A stretch of DNA of 64,000 bases, from NCBI RefSeq assembly GCF_008831285.2, contig NC_045144.1:23329716-23393715 (forward strand). The letters run 5' to 3'. How positions within the stretch are numbered: the first letter of the stretch is position 1; the number at the start of each line of letters is the position of its first letter. The position numbers and the translations under genes are program-made. The notes beneath the pieces are model-generated. The model searched no databases. It had not been told where the DNA came from and was given only the letters and a program-made list of their open reading frames with translations. This DNA comes from Nymphaea colorata (taxonomy: Eukaryota; Streptophyta; Magnoliopsida; Nymphaeales; Nymphaeaceae). Shown piece by piece: positions 45,234-57,848 of the stretch.

Positions 45234-47019
45234 CTTTGTCTAAAAGGAGTGGTCTATGAACAGTATGCATGTCGTAAATTAAACTTTACGCACATATGCC
45301 TACTGTTTCCCTTTCTAAGCTCATGATTCTTTCATAATTTGTTTCTTGAAAAAGATGCAAACATGTTTAAGAAAAAGTCATAAATGTAGACAAAAAAAAG
45401 AGTGCTTCATTTTAGATCCTCATTTCTTAATTTTGATGATGTGGGTTTGATCAGATTATGTCCTTTGTTGATTTGTGATAAATGTGTTTTTGTCATTTAA
45501 TTAACTTTTGCAAATAAAGTGGATGTACGCTTAATTTAAGTCTTGCTTTTGGTAAAGGGCACCAAAAGTCAAATGGGTTCAACCCATCTTATGTAAATCA
45601 ATTATGCATGGCCATATATCATCCATGTAAATCAATTAAAGGACATTAATTCTTGTTCTCTGTTGCTAAGCTTCCATTTACTTGCAGGTTCTTTTTCGAA
45701 TCACCTCCCAGGTCAAGTCTCACAGCTACATTTCAGTTATTAAATGAGATCTTGCTGTTGCAAATAAAATTTTGGTAAACTCTTCTGGAATTGTTTCCTA
45801 ACTTATTTGTATTGATAATATATAGGATTTCTATAAATATATCAATATTTGTTACCACTGTAACAGATATTTCAAGATTTTCACTAATATGGCCAAATTT
45901 ATGGAAAAAAAGTAAAACAGAATATCAGGAAAATCTTGTGATTTTTCCAAAAAGTTTTCAAAAGAAAAAAAACTTTACTGAAAAATACTTGAGAAAAAAC
46001 CCACTGGTATTTTCCTGATAACTATGTTTGTGACATTAGTTTCCAAATTTCCACATGCATTTTATAGAACTGTATACTAACTTAATTATTTGCACGTCTA
46101 ACTAAATTAATCTGTTCACATGTAATTCTGGGGTCAACCTGGAATTAACTTGAAGGATGGTATGGTTAATTAAAACTTAAAAATACATGTAGCCTTCAGA
46201 ATGTTCCATTATTGTTCGCCATCCATGTTTCCATCATTTCTCTACGCTGGAGAGACAAAAAGAGCAGGGCTTATGGATGTAAATGATAAGCTTCATGGTT
46301 GGACATATGTCCATCAGGCCTGATTTTTTCCATTGGGGTTTGGTTTGAATTTCAAATCTGACAGCTAACCTAATGCTGTCGGATCTGTACAACTTTAACA
46401 CAGAAGAATTTCGATCCAGGTGATGCTTATGCCAAAAATGCTTTATGGATCTCATTCTAATTTGGATTTCAGATTTTGGTTCAGTAATTGGATTTTGATC
46501 TAATGAAAATTTATATTCGAAAGTGGGCTCAGGATTAGTAAATAGATTTGGAATAGGAGCAGTATTAGACTCCTATACAACTCATTTGACATGTTCAACA
46601 AGTTCAGACAAACGGTGTAACATAACGGTCGAGCCGGTTGCTGTGTAAGTGGTAGATTATCGGCTTGATTTGGATGAGTGCTGCTTTCTTAGACTGTAGG
46701 CACCACTGCCACTTAGTTCCTAGAAGCAAGCCCTGAACCCTAAAACCTGGGGGCAAAGGTAGCTTCTAGGGAATCATCCAACAAACCGAGGCAGACGTTC
46801 TGTGAAGAATAAGCAAAAATACCGACTGCATGATGACAACAAAACAAGGATGAGGAAACACGAGGCAGTTCATCCGAAAGAATACCTATCCACAAAAAAG
46901 GGAAAAAAAATCAGTTCCCCATTTTTCTCTTTCAAATTCAGTCCCTAAATAAGTGTATTTATAGTTATTGGGGTTGTTGATTCTACCCCTAATAAGATTT
47001 ATGAGCTATGTAAAGATTG

Positions 47020-48420
47020 TTTTATGCTACTTTACGTCAACCTTTCTTCTACATGTGATATGCTTGATAATTTGAAAGATGGCCCCACTATTACTTCAGT
47101 GGAGAATGAATTTCTATTGAGGCCTGTGAGTAAAGATGAGGTTATGAGAGCTGTTTTTAACATGAAAAATGGGAAGCCACTAGATCCTGATGGGTTTGTT
47201 ATTGGCACATAATCGGTGAAGATATGATGGATGTTATTGCTGATTTTTTCAAAACAGTTAAAGTGCTTAAGAGTATTAATTGTTTTCACTTACATTGGTT
47301 CCCCAATTTCATGGTACTGTAAGCATTAAAAATTTTAGGCCAATTGCACTTTTCAATTGCCTTTACAAAAATATTGCAAAGATAATGGTAGTTAGAATGA
47401 GATTTATCTTGGCTAGCTTATTGCTGATGATGAAGGTAAATTTTTACCAGGCAGAAAAATCCACAAACAAATTCTTGTGGTCCTTAAGCTTGTTAATTCC
47501 TTACAAAACAGTAGGGATGGTTCAATGATGTTAAAGCTTGACATTACTAAAGCATATGATTGTATAGTTTGAGAGTTTCTCATATTAGCCCTAAAGAAAC
47601 TAGGTCTTAATGACACCTGGATTCATAAAGTCCTTAAATGCATCTCCACAGCTAGTTTTGCTCTGCTAATTAATGGCAATGAAAGTTCTTTCTTTGATGT
47701 AGATAGAAATATTAGACAAGGGGATCTGTTGTCTCCATTCTTATTAATTATTATTATGAGATGTTTCATGATGACTAAAGAGGGAGGTGGCCAGCAAATG
47801 TTAAAGTGCTAAAAGCTTGAAAACTTAAGCTCCATCTTAGCAGGTCAATTCTTTGCACTTGATGTCATAATGGTTTGTAAACTAAATCTAAACTCTATTA
47901 GTTGTATGAAGAATATCCTAGTAGAGATGGAGCTCAAGGCAACGCTAAGAGTTAATTGACAAAAAAAACCTGTCATATTATTTAAAGTTAATGACAATCA
48001 CAGGAAACTATTGATTGAGTGTTTAGGTTGGAAGGAAGCAAAATTGTCTGTGCAATACCTTGGACTACCACTTTTCAAAGAAAGATTTATGTGGGAAGCT
48101 GTGAATCACTTGTGAAGAAGGTAGTATCACATCTTGCAGTTTTGGAAAGGCCATCTTGTATTTTATACAGGAAAAATTTGTTTAATTAAACATGTAATCC
48201 ATCAAAGAGTTGGTGATTGGATGATGGCTTTTAAAATTTCAAAGCTAGGTGATAGAATGATTGAGAGATAGTGCACTAGCTTCTTATGTGAAGACAACTC
48301 GAATTTATGTAAATTTCATATTTTAAGCTGGAGTTCTCTTTGCTTTCCTTATAAAGAAGATGGTGTTGGATTTTTAGATCTAAATGTTTCTAACAAGGCA
48401 ACATGATTTATTTGTTGTTC
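47020..48420 (+). pseudogene. L1-type LINE, ORF2 reverse transcriptase region (broken)
   Basis: RT signatures occur in order across shifting frames. They are RPVSKDEVMRAVFNMKNGKP (47120), IKNFRPIALFNCLYKNIAKI (47325), MLKLDITKAYDCI (47530), NIRQGDLLSPFLL (47710), FALDVIMVCK in place of the YADD-containing motif (47860), and VQYLGLPLFKE (48050). After the RT the sequence continues with a KEDGVGFLDLN motif near 48360, typical of plant LINE ORF2. Multiple stops and frameshifts and loss of the two catalytic Asp show it is dead. Confidence 0.9.
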
Positions 48421-48429
48421 TGGGTGTTG

Positions 48430-50060
48430 CAGGGCATGTCAATTTGGACCAATTACACGATGAGTAAATACTTATCTAATGGTAGTCTTTGCTAGTATAA
48501 AGCAAAAACTAAATATAATCTCCATTGTTGTTTGGACTAAAAAGTGCAAACAGAAGTTTCTTGGTTGAAATGGGGAGTTCCACCGAATCCTTCACCAAAA
48601 TTTAGTAATTCAAGTTCCAATCTATTTGTACAGAGAATGGACAAATTCAAAGAATTGCATATGTAATGAGAACCAAAGATGGTATTTGTGTTAAATCAGT
48701 TGTCCAGGTGAAGCCGTGACATAAGAGATTGCAGGTAAGAGAAGCAGCTTGGGAGTAACTTTTGATAACTAGACATTTCCAGGGACAGATTGCTTTTGTT
48801 TGGGGGCCAAAGAACTGGTGTTATTGTATTCAAAATGTTATGAATGAATTCTGTATAGCTGGTTCCCATTTCCATCTTTTTGTCCACAAGGAATGGTCTT
48901 TTGTGTTCTTGAAATGTAATCCAGCAAAAGAGACTTTGCATCTGTTGAAATTTTTTGATACAAATGACTCCACAGTAGAATGGGATCATTACCCAGAATG
49001 AGGGATTTTGTCTTCTCAATTGTGTTTTTATGCTGAGGATTTTGTCTTTCTTTTTCTACTTTTTTGTATATTCATTTCTTGGTTTTGCTAGTAAAAGGGT
49101 TATGGGAGCCCTCTCTCATCCGAAAGTGCTTCTAATAGGTTCATGGGAATGGTGGGAATCCATTCCTATGATATTTTGTTACAGTACCCATGGAACCAAA
49201 ACATGACCATTCCTAATATTTTTAGGAACGATCCACAATATTTTAAGAATGGTTTTCAACCGTTCTTAAAACTGATATTTGTTGTTAAACTGTCACCGCA
49301 CAATGAATCGTCGTTAAAGCCAACACATGCTTGGGGGTATTAGATAGCAAGTGAGTCATACCTATTTGGGTTACGTTTTGTCACAAGAACTGGCAGGAAA
49401 GTGACTGCAGACATTGGAGCATGAGGAAAAAACAATGCAATAGAAGATGACACATTGGACATCTGTCATGTAAACACTGCTCGTCAATAAGAGCTACGAT
49501 CAGATGTGATAGGAGTGTTTTTCATTATGTAAGCAGAAGGCATCAAAATTTTCTTTTCATGTGAGCAAGTGACTGTTTTCATGTGCACAAAAGATCTGAA
49601 ACTACATGAGCTTTTGGTAGCCAATAAATGAATTAATATTTTTGCCTAAAATTGTCGTTCTTAATAATTTGGTTTCTTCCCCTGAATTATTTTTCAGTTT
49701 TTATTAATTGATGTACAACATATCCCAATATGTTTGACAGTCAAACATGTGGTTCGCTATTAATTTTAATGCAAACAAAAGGCATTATACTAGTATGTCA
49801 ATAAAACAAGGGTAGTATATTTATCTTTGCATTAAGGAAGGGTATTCGTATGTTTCTGAAGGGCATCATAGTTTCTTTTGTTGTCAATAAGACTATTTCA
49901 TGTTCCCACGTTCGCATTTTTTACTTTTTGTTTTTCAAGTGTCTGATATATCGTGACAAGGTAACCGACAAAAACCCATCCCGTTGCTCATGGCATTTGG
50001 CCCGTTTATTGGGACCTACGTTTAATTGAAACAGCCAACATTGTCCCTCCAACTTATCCC
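48430..50060. other. Possible LINE 3' remnants; no gene
   Basis: Plus-strand frames at 48430-49020 show no clear domain. They may be further LINE sequence, since the T-rich, stop-filled tail near 49020-49130 resembles a LINE 3' end. Near 49235-49275 the inverted pair AAGAATGGTTTTCAACCGTTCTT forms a hairpin like those found near CACTA element ends. Nothing else is recognised. Confidence 0.4.
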
Positions 50061-50065
50061 AACTA

Positions 50066-50190
50066 AAGCTCAGCATTGCATCCGGCTGGGCCAATCAGGG
50101 CTTGAGAAAGTCAGGCTCGGGCTATCTTGAAGCTCTTGTGGAGGCTCAAGCCCGGCCCATTTAGTAATTGGACCGGGTTCAACCGTCATC
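50066..50190. repeat. Fragment of the GC-rich GGCCCGG-type MITE
   Basis: TGGGCCAATCAGGGCTTGAG, AGGCTCGGGCT and AAGCCCGGCCCATTT are typical of the family seen at 26771-27276. No complete ends. Confidence 0.4.
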
Positions 50191-50248
50191 TTTATGCCTG
50201 TCAAGTACCTACTTTGATGTCCACCCATATTTGAAACTCTTAATATGC

Positions 50249-50380
50249 CAAAAGTTCCTAAGGGAGCCATTGACAACACATGAAAAGCTTTTTAAAGAGT
50301 CATCAGTGATGCGACAAAAGTTTCTAAGGGAGCCATTGACAACACATGAAAATTTTTTTAAAGAGTCATCAGCGATGCGC
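50249..50380. repeat. 66-bp tandem duplication
   Basis: CAAAAGTTxCTAAGGGAGCC and ACAACACATGAAAA recur from 50249 and 50315 with only a few differences. An (AT)n array follows at 50400-50438, and a 24-bp tandem repeat (ATGCTGCAGGTTATATCATC) at about 50505-50560. Confidence 0.8.
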
Positions 50381-50397
50381 CACCATCATGCTGAGAA

Positions 50398-50439
<42 letters not shown>

Positions 50440-50661
50440 GTATATGTTTAGCGGAAGGTTTCTTTTCGAAACTAAGTGCCTTGTTTTTAACTGGACCAAC
50501 TCGAGCATACTGCAAGTTATATCATCTAGCATGCTGCAGGTTATATCATCTAGCATGCTTCAGGCATTCTTGATAAATTGCTATTGGTGTTTCTATTTTT
50601 AGCATGCTAGTAAGTTTAAGAGTCTGAAATTTACTTATTTCAGGCGATATTGGTCTCCTTG

Positions 50662-50673
50662 TCTCTGATACCA
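50662..50673 (-). other. Copia-type primer-binding site next to an LTR edge
   Basis: The minus strand reads TGGTATCAGAGA, matching tRNA-iMet complement except at the last base. One base away an LTR-like TGTTAGAC edge begins at 50675 and extends to higher coordinates. A third LTR element in this window is therefore likely, minus strand, without recognisable coding sequence left of it. Confidence 0.55.
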
Positions 50674-50674
50674 C

Positions 50675-51780
50675 TGTTAGACTTTTTGCAGCAGAATGGT
50701 GCCTTGGATCCATTCTATGTTTCCTGAGCAAGTTTACCAATGGAGTCTTCAGGATGGGGGCACGAGTGGTAAAAGCACCCAAACAGCAGGTGGCAGCAAC
50801 TGAAACAAGAGAACAAATAGAGAGAGATCAAAGCTGAGAGAATCTGGGGGTTTGCTTCTATGAGGCACAAAACGGGTAATCTTTCGATTCAGTGGGCTTA
50901 CATAACCAGCCTCATAGGTTTTCCCATATGCCCAGCTAGGGCCAGTGAGAGATTTCAGGAAAATATAATGTAAAACCAAAGTTTGTTTAGAAAGAAAAAG
51001 TTTAGTTTGAAAACATTTTGTAAAGCATATCTTCTCGCAGTTACGAGAGAAGGATAGGGCTCATGGCCACTATCCAACAGAGGGTTGGCACAACAGGTGA
51101 AGTCGGGTCTGACAAGTGATCAGTTTTCATTTTGAGTTATCATGGCATCAACTCCCTGTACAGTAAGAGAGGGAATACCAGCATACAAGTTGAAGCACAC
51201 CACACAATAAAAAATGAACAATGTAATTAGTTGATGAACCTAACTGACTTGGCAAGCCCTGGTTGTGACCCAATAAATGGATGATCCTAGCCAACTCAGA
51301 CAACTCACATCAATGAATTTGTCAACCATGAAACCGAGTCACAGTTCACATTTGTCTTCATTGATGGGAGCTATGTATGTACCTTATGTATGTGTGTGAG
51401 AGATAGATAGAGAGAGAACCACTATCAAAAGTTTGTTATTTTTTGAAGTGTGAAATATGACAAACTTTGCTCATACACAAATACTCATACTATATTTTAT
51501 TCAATTTTAGTTTATTAGACTATCAAACATGAAGTTGTGGTAGACTTACTTTCTTCATCTATTTATTGGAAAAATGCACCATAAGAATTTATGACATAAC
51601 CCAGCCAAAGTCACCAGGTCAACTCTCTAACTCTTGACCCAGTCTTTAGGCGATCTAAGTCTAAGTCAAATGTTGCCAACTATGCTGGCTTTAGTATAAT
51701 AAATAATTTCACAAATTATCTTGAAAAATATGACAACCTACAGGATATGTAGAGTAACATATGGCAGAAGGAGAAGGAGA
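50675..51780. other. Probable LTR then unassigned sequence; no gene seen
   Basis: The first part should be the LTR of the element primed at 50662-50673; its outer end was not located. No frame here shows a domain I recognise. Confidence 0.35.
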
Positions 51781-51791
51781 GAGGAACAGAC

Positions 51792-51943
51792 CTGTTTATT
51801 TCATAGATACGTGGATGATGGCATCTTTTAATGACAATTTCCAATGTTTTTCTCCAATCTTCCACCATCTCTCTTTGTTCTTTGTTTTTATGATTGGAAA
51901 TATATGTTCCAAAATCTCCAGTCTGATCTCTTACATCTAAAGG
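51792..51943 (-). pseudogene. TIR-domain fragment, second TNL/TIR gene remnant
   Basis: The minus strand reads NPLDVRDQTGDFGTYISNHK followed by VEDWRKTLEIV. This matches the end of plant TIR domains, where DPSDVRxQTGxFG precedes a helix ending WRxAL. A donor (AACAG|GTCTGT) at 51792 would end the exon. Sequence upstream to 52057 stays open but no longer resembles the first half of a TIR domain. No NB-ARC follows, so it is a fragment. Confidence 0.65.
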
Positions 51944-52439
51944 ATTGAATGTATGGCAAATTTGGCCAAGTTTGGCTTTTCTAGGATGCAAAGTGTTCTC
52001 AGATACGAACCTATGTTCCTCTATTTGCAGGCTTAAATTCAAGAAATTAAAGGGCACTTGGGGTGGTAAGACTGGAACTAATCCTCTCCTTTATTCAGAA
52101 ACATAATGAATGCATGGACAGTGATTGGATGGATTTAAATAGGGAAATATAGTCAAATTTTGGCTAGAACCTAGACAAGGTGTTATCTTGATCAAATCAA
52201 TCCCTACAGATTATCGTGATCTTGTAGATGCTGAACTGGGTTTATCAGTGTCAAAGGCTTTTCATCGGCATAGAGAAAGCTCTGCTCTATTGAAATTTCA
52301 TGTTGTAAGGAATGCATGCCGGATGAGATTCACTCGAGGTCCTGGTAATTTGAGGTGGAAGGATAGTTGGCAGCCTATTTAATCTAGAAAACAAATGTGG
52401 TGTAGAGTAAGGATGAAAGAAATTACTATGGAATGGTGT

Positions 52440-52690
52440 AATCTGATTTGGATGTAATCTGATTTGGAAGCCCAAAATTATCTTTAGTGCAAGCTGGTTT
52501 GCATGCATTAGTAGTTTCCGTAGACTACTAACTGAATCTAGGCTTCAGAGATTAGGTCTTCCTCTTGCGACAAGATGCCCTCTGTGTAAAAGAGCAAGAA
52601 AAGACCACGAACATCTTCTCTTTACTTCTATTGTTTCTTCTTGCATCTGTAAGTTCATTGGTTCCTAGTTTGGGATTGTTAGTCTCACAA
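52440..52690 (+). pseudogene. LINE ORF2 C-terminal zinc-binding (zf-RVT) fragment
   Basis: Across two frames the plus strand reads PKIIFSASWFACISSFRRLL, LQRLGLPLATRCPLCKRARK and DHEHLLF. This is the zf-RVT region at the end of plant L1-type ORF2 (CxxC ... HLLxHC). The open frame just before (52188-52382) is unassigned. A T-rich, AATAAATGAAAGGG-type end near 53560-53610 could be the 3' tail of the same LINE. Confidence 0.75.
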
Positions 52691-52699
52691 CAAGATTTT

Positions 52700-53700
52700 T
52701 CATTATGCTGACATCGAAGAATGTTCTCATGTAAAGAGTTGCGTCTGTTGGAGGCTTTGCTTCAATATCATGATGTGGAGAATTTGATAGCTGCAGAATC
52801 AGGCCAAGCACAGTAAGAATGAGAAATTCTTCAAGAGTGACAAATAAGATGTTTGGCATTACTGCTGTGAGATGCTTGTCCATCAATTTTGGTCTGACGA
52901 TGTTCAGAAAGAAACCAAGATTTAGCTAAAGACAAATGTTTTCTTTGATAACAACTCACCATGCAACTCACGATGTGTCAATCTTGGAAAGAAGATAATT
53001 TGTACATGACCACAGTCACAGCAACTCACCATGTGTGAAGCTTGGAAAGAAGATAATGCAAGATCACTCCCCAAAGAAGGTAACACATGATCAAGCAAAG
53101 GATTTGACACCACACGTATAATCAGGAAGAAGACTGTGGCAATGAACGCGTGCAGAAACTATCATGAAAACAAAACCCTCTAAATAAGGCTGCAGGCAAT
53201 TCAAAATTCAAATAATGTAACTGATCCATCTCTTGTATAAAATCCAAGGCAATCAAAGAAAACTTATCATCGATTTGATGACAGAGTACCGTGGACGTAG
53301 ATAATATCTGAAGCATGTTAAATTTTCTTTACATTATTTTTTCACTCGCTATTCCGGATTAGAAGGCCCACAGGTAGTTGGGTAAGTGAAATAGTTGCTA
53401 AGTCCATGGATGGCATTAGAGTATGTGTTGGCATGTTATGGCAGGATGGTATGGTGGTTCAGAAACCTTTCTTGATGGACCAGATGCAGACCTATGCCAT
53501 TTCTTGAAGTGTATAGGAGGTGGCTAACAGCCTAAGGGAGATTAATCTGCTCTTAGGCGTGTATTTTGTTTTCTGCTGTCCATTCTTTCGTTCTTCACTA
53601 TCAATAAATGAAAGGGTAATTGGCGGGGCAATCCCCCACCCTGATCTTCATGGGAAAGGATCGACCTGAAAATATACTGGTATAATCAACTTCCTACATT
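52700..53700. other. No gene recognised; LINE tail-like sequence at 53340-53620
   Basis: Minus frames at 52665-52886 and 53122-53316 show no known domain. CTCACCATGxxACTCACGATGTG-like words repeat near 52962 and 53025. The later part resembles a LINE 3' end. Confidence 0.35.
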
Positions 53701-53771
53701 CAACCATCTTGGCAACTGAATGAAGGCACCACTTTGACTGAGACAAGCGCTTCGAGAAGATGGGTATGCAG

Positions 53772-54149
53772 TTATCTTTCAATGCATTTAAATGGTTCTT
53801 CTACCTTTCCCCTCTTACTTTCACCATCTACACCTTTAAATATGCAGATCTCACACTCTTCTAAGGCCGTGAATAGATTGTCAATAAAATTTGCATTGAC
53901 ATCATCCTCTGCATAGCTGAATGCTACATCAAATACCAATGTACAATATCCAGATGTAGGCTCTGATACTTGTAATAGCATTGATGGTGAAGTCTGGATT
54001 TGCTCAGCAGTCGTCCTCCGTGGATTGGTTAAATTTTCATCTACAAGAATCTCGTTTAGATTATTTCTGCTCCATTTGTTGTTACTTCTAAGCCGAATGT
54101 GAATGCCTTTTAGGAGGAAGTTATCGGTCATCGATACCCAGAAAGGCAA
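53772..54149 (-). pseudogene. TNL C-terminal (post-LRR, C-JID-like) exon
   Basis: An open frame of 125 codons includes LPFWVSMTDNFLLKGIHIRL and SEPTSGYCTLVFDVAFSYAE. It ends at a TAG/TGA-type stop after KCIER. Its position (3' of the LRR exons, same strand) and a beta-rich character fit the C-terminal jelly-roll/Ig-like domain of TNL proteins. The sequence match is weak, so the assignment relies mainly on context. Confidence 0.5.
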
Positions 54150-54354
54150 TGGAAAAAATATATATCATCATACTCGGAAAGAGAAATAGAATAGCACCAA
54201 CTTTCATCAATTTCGTGGTCTATTTCAGGATAAACACAAGTATGGTATCATATATTACTTCATTGTCTTTGATATCCTTAACACGGACTTTAATGTAGAC
54301 ATGTTTTAAATTGCCAGATCCCCGCAAAATGGCAAATGCTTAAACAATGGGCTA

Positions 54355-54560
54355 CTTGGGAAACAAGGGAAGAAACAAGGGGGCTGGCAGGGGTCATGGC
54401 CCCACCTTGATTTTTTTTTTTTTAAAAAAATCACTGCCTATAATTTATAAAAGTTTTGGTTTGGTTCCTTTAAAAATTTTGAAAAGTATACTTCAGGCCT
54501 GCGTAGAAAGTTTTAGAAATATAATTGGGGCCTCCTAAAATCATTCCTTGCCACTATTGG
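54355..54560. repeat. Short non-autonomous element, copy 4, in a TNL intron
   Basis: GGGGTCATGGCCCCACC, a poly-T/poly-A stretch, AAAATTTTGAAAAGTA and GGGGCCTCC follow the plan of the 3500-5490 copies. It lies between the TNL C-terminal and LRR exons. Confidence 0.4.
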
Positions 54561-54768
54561 GAAAGAAATTGGAACTACAAAAGAAACGTTTTTCACCATG
54601 TTTTACTTCCAGAAACACTTGACTCCTTTAAATGTGTGAAAGTCTTCCCCTGCAATGACTTCTTATCATAATGAGCACGTCTGGAACAAATGTGCTAAAG
54701 CTAGAGAAAGAGAGAGGAAGAGAGAGATGAAAAATTATGCTCATCATGATATGCTTGATTCCTTCACA

Positions 54769-55168
54769 TCAATCCATGTCTACTAGTTCTATGGATTCCA
54801 AATTTTCAAACACATGAACAACTTTCAACATCTTGCAACCTCTTAGGAGCAATCTTTTTAAAGATGATGGCTGTTGAGGAAGACATTGAAGCCATCCACA
54901 GCCTTGTAAATTGAGTTCCTCAAGCTTGGACATGTTAGACATTGAACATTTTCCATCTTGTCGCAATCCACTATGGTTGGGCAGCTGTTCCAAAGATGTG
55001 CAGTCCTTCATACTTAGGATGGTTAACTTTGTAAGACGACAAATGGATGCATCGATCTCATTCAATGCACTACAGCCATTGAGGAGCAATTTCTCTAGTT
55101 GGAGGATCCAATCAAAATTAGGTGCGCATTTCAGTTGGCAACAGTGTGAAAGATCAAGGACCTTCAAC
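54769..55168 (-). pseudogene. TNL leucine-rich repeat exon
   Basis: An acceptor (GTTTTACAG) is followed by LKVLDLSHCCQLKCAPNFDW, LEKLLLNGCSALNEI, LTKLTILSMKDCTSLEQLP, LEELNLQGCGWLQCLP, LKRLLLRGC and LESIELVDMD. That gives six LRR units of about 23 residues with the LxxLxLxxCxxL pattern of TNLs. A donor-like GTAGAC within ELVDMD may end the exon slightly earlier than the stop at 54769. The acceptor phase does not match the phase-0 donor at 55274, suggesting a one- or two-base indel or a missed splice site. Confidence 0.85.
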
Positions 55169-55273
55169 CTGTAAAACTTCTGGCAAAAACTATTACAGTA
55201 AGGTCAAGTTATGAAACCTAAAATTTCAAAGTAAAAAGTGCATATGGAAATATATATACGTTGGCAACCTAAC

Positions 55274-55558
55274 CTTCAATTCCCATTGTAATTGCTTTAT
55301 GTTACTTTGTGATAGGTTAAGGATAACAAGGTTTTTAAACCTGTGACCAAAAAGCAGAGTCGCCAGCTCCAGCTCACATCCCCTCCATTCTAACCATTTT
55401 AGTTACCTAGGAAAGTGATTAATGTCAAACTCCTCGAAGCTGACAAAATTGAGACAAAGTAATCTTAAGTTGGTCATGTCCTCAAACGTCTTACTACTCA
55501 AATCAATGGCACATCCTTCATTTGTATTGAGAATGATACCTTGGACGGACTTATTTCC
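55274..55558 (-). pseudogene. TNL first LRR exon, with in-frame TAA
   Basis: Bounded by an acceptor (TTTCTATAG) and donor (AAG|GTTAGG), 285 bases, phase 0 at both ends. It reads GNKSVQGIILNTNEG, IDLSSKTFEDMTNLRLLCLN, FPR stop LKWLEWRGCELEL and LVILNLSQSNIKQL. This is the conserved post-NB-ARC LRR_3 region of TNLs, where FPxxLRWLEWxxxPL is the norm. The TAA at 55405-55403 replaces one residue of that motif. Joining to the NB-ARC exon at LEDAK|GNKSV keeps the frame exactly. Confidence 0.9.
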
Positions 55559-57848
55559 CTATAGAAAAAGGGAAGTAATTTTTTTGGTCAGGCACTTTTC
55601 TGTCTTTAATAATTCACCCTTCCGTGACCTTATGACACACACACACACATCTATGGAACCCTGCATATCAAAATGTTGCAGCTGAAATATTCTTAGGCAA
55701 TCATATTGATAACACCCCAAATTTTTCCACATCAAAATTGAAACAATGTGAAAATTTCACAAAAGAATTTTGAAAATTTGCAATTTCAAAGCCAATTTCA
55801 AATCTAAATAACAATTTAAATTCAAATCATGAATTTAACTTGTGACACAAATCCCCATGTAGGATTACGAGTCCAAACTATTTGCAAATGTCATTTGACA
55901 TCCAAATCCGATTGCAAATGTCATTTGAAATCCAAATCCTATTGCAAAATTCAAATTTTGACTTAAATCCAAGAATTGGATCTAATTCAATCTAGAATGC
56001 TACGTGGGACCCACGTGTGGGCCCCACCTAGCCTGCGTGGTCAAGAGCCCCCCAGGGGTCACGCCCCCCAATTAAAAAAAATAAAATAAATATTTCCTCC
56101 CAATAAAATGAAAAAAATCATTTTCAAAGAGAAATGAATGAGAAACCTAGGAAAAGAGAGACATTTATGTCTCTCTCTCTTCTTTAACCAGACCCTCTTT
56201 GAAGAGGAGTCAATTTCCAAAAAACAATAACTAGGCTGGTCAAACTCACCTAACCTACTTAATCCAAGTAGGTTTGACCCTAGTGCACCCAAATGTGGTG
56301 CCAATTTCAGCTAGGTTCGGTCAACTTGGGCTCAACACAGTCAAAAGTGTAGGTCCATCCCATGACCCAATCAATGGACGAGAATAGACTTTGACCGAAT
56401 CGAACCCACTTTGATTAAACTCAGTCAAAGTACAATTTAGCTCAATTAAGAGCTTTCTTAGCTCAAACTTATCAAATTACCTCAAACAAAATCAAACTAT
56501 TGGCTAATGAGCTTTGACTTTGGTCAATTGGTCGAAAATGACTAATCTGGGCAATTTTACCCTTCTATGATCAAATAGAGATTACAGAGCCTAAATTTGT
56601 TTATGAAAGACACATATACGTTTGGATTTGTCAAATGCATAAATCAAATACCAATTTAAAATTCAATTTTTCAAACAAAAGTTTGATTCAGTTGAAATCC
56701 ATTTTTAATCAAGTTATAGACGAAAATAACCTTTTCGAGCCAAATTTTATAGAATTTTCAAATTTTATTCAAATTTAAATTGGATTATGATAATTCAATG
56801 GCATTTGAGGCTTAATAACTAGGTTTTAACCTAACAAGCTTGATTTCAAACAAAAAAATAAATAAATTGCACAAAATAGGGCAAAACCCTATGCAAGGGC
56901 ATTTTCATCTGAAATTTTGGTCAAATTCGATCAGTTAGGTCTGAACCAAAATTGACCAAACTTAACCCAGCCCACTTAGCTCGTGTAAATGGGCTAAGGA
57001 TGGTCAATTGGAGCCTTTAAACCCTATTTAACTCATTTTATAAGTCTTCAAGGTCTTAAGCAAGTTCCCAAGGTGAGTTAAGAAGGTGGAACCCACCTCC
57101 TCCTTTATATAAACCCCTCCTTGGCAGCCAAGGGGGAGCACGAATTTTGAGAGTATTCCATCAAGTTGCTGCAGCCAAGGAAGAGAGGAGAAATTCGTCC
57201 AAGCCCTCTTCCCCCTTTTCTCTTATTTCTTCTGCAGTTTCTTTTATTCTATCCATTGATTTTGCTAAGTTAGGGTGCTTAAGTGAACCCTTATTTATGA
57301 TTATCGTGGTGAGAAGCCCTCTTTCCTACCACAAGTTTCAGCAAGCAAGCTATTCTTCTTCTAGCTTTACTAAGCTCAAATCCAAGTTTGGATTCTTGCT
57401 TAGGATTGCTTGATTTAAGAAAACAAGTGAACGTGAAGATCAAGTATCAAGACCGACCACAAGGTAGGTGATTTTAACCAATTTTCATCTATTTTGGCTT
57501 CAGCAATCCGTGGGAGGGTTTATTTTCATTTGTTTGATGGCTGGGAATGATGTCCAGCTAAGGGAAACCTACGATTATATGTACATGTTAATGCATAATG
57601 CATGTATACGTAGGTTTTTCTTAAAGATGGACCCATGTATGAAATTTTGAAAAGGGCCCCAAGGCCACGTCTCTTTCAAAACAACATGCTTAAAACCATT
57701 TTGAACTCCTTACCATGAGAGAATCCCATGGTGAGAGAGTGATTTTGCTGCAACATATGTGATGAAAATGCCTATTAGGGATGGATACAATCTTATGAAT
57801 GTGATCCACCCTTGCATGGCAACATTATGGATGAATTAGCTTAAGCAT

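Larger units (their letters stand above)
43020..46710. repeat. Dispersed segmental duplication, copy B (partner 9264-11950)
   Basis: Collinear with 9264-11950 in the same orientation (blocks listed there). It is longer because it keeps the complete MITEs at 43156-43516 and 43893-44310, plus about 380 bases between them. The minus-strand frame at 44260-44556 (98 aa) corresponds to a frame-broken stretch in copy A. Family not recognised. Confidence 0.8.

Noticed and set aside
48762-49001. 79-codon frame as a LINE domain
   Set aside because: Could not be matched to a named LINE domain by eye; left as unassigned.
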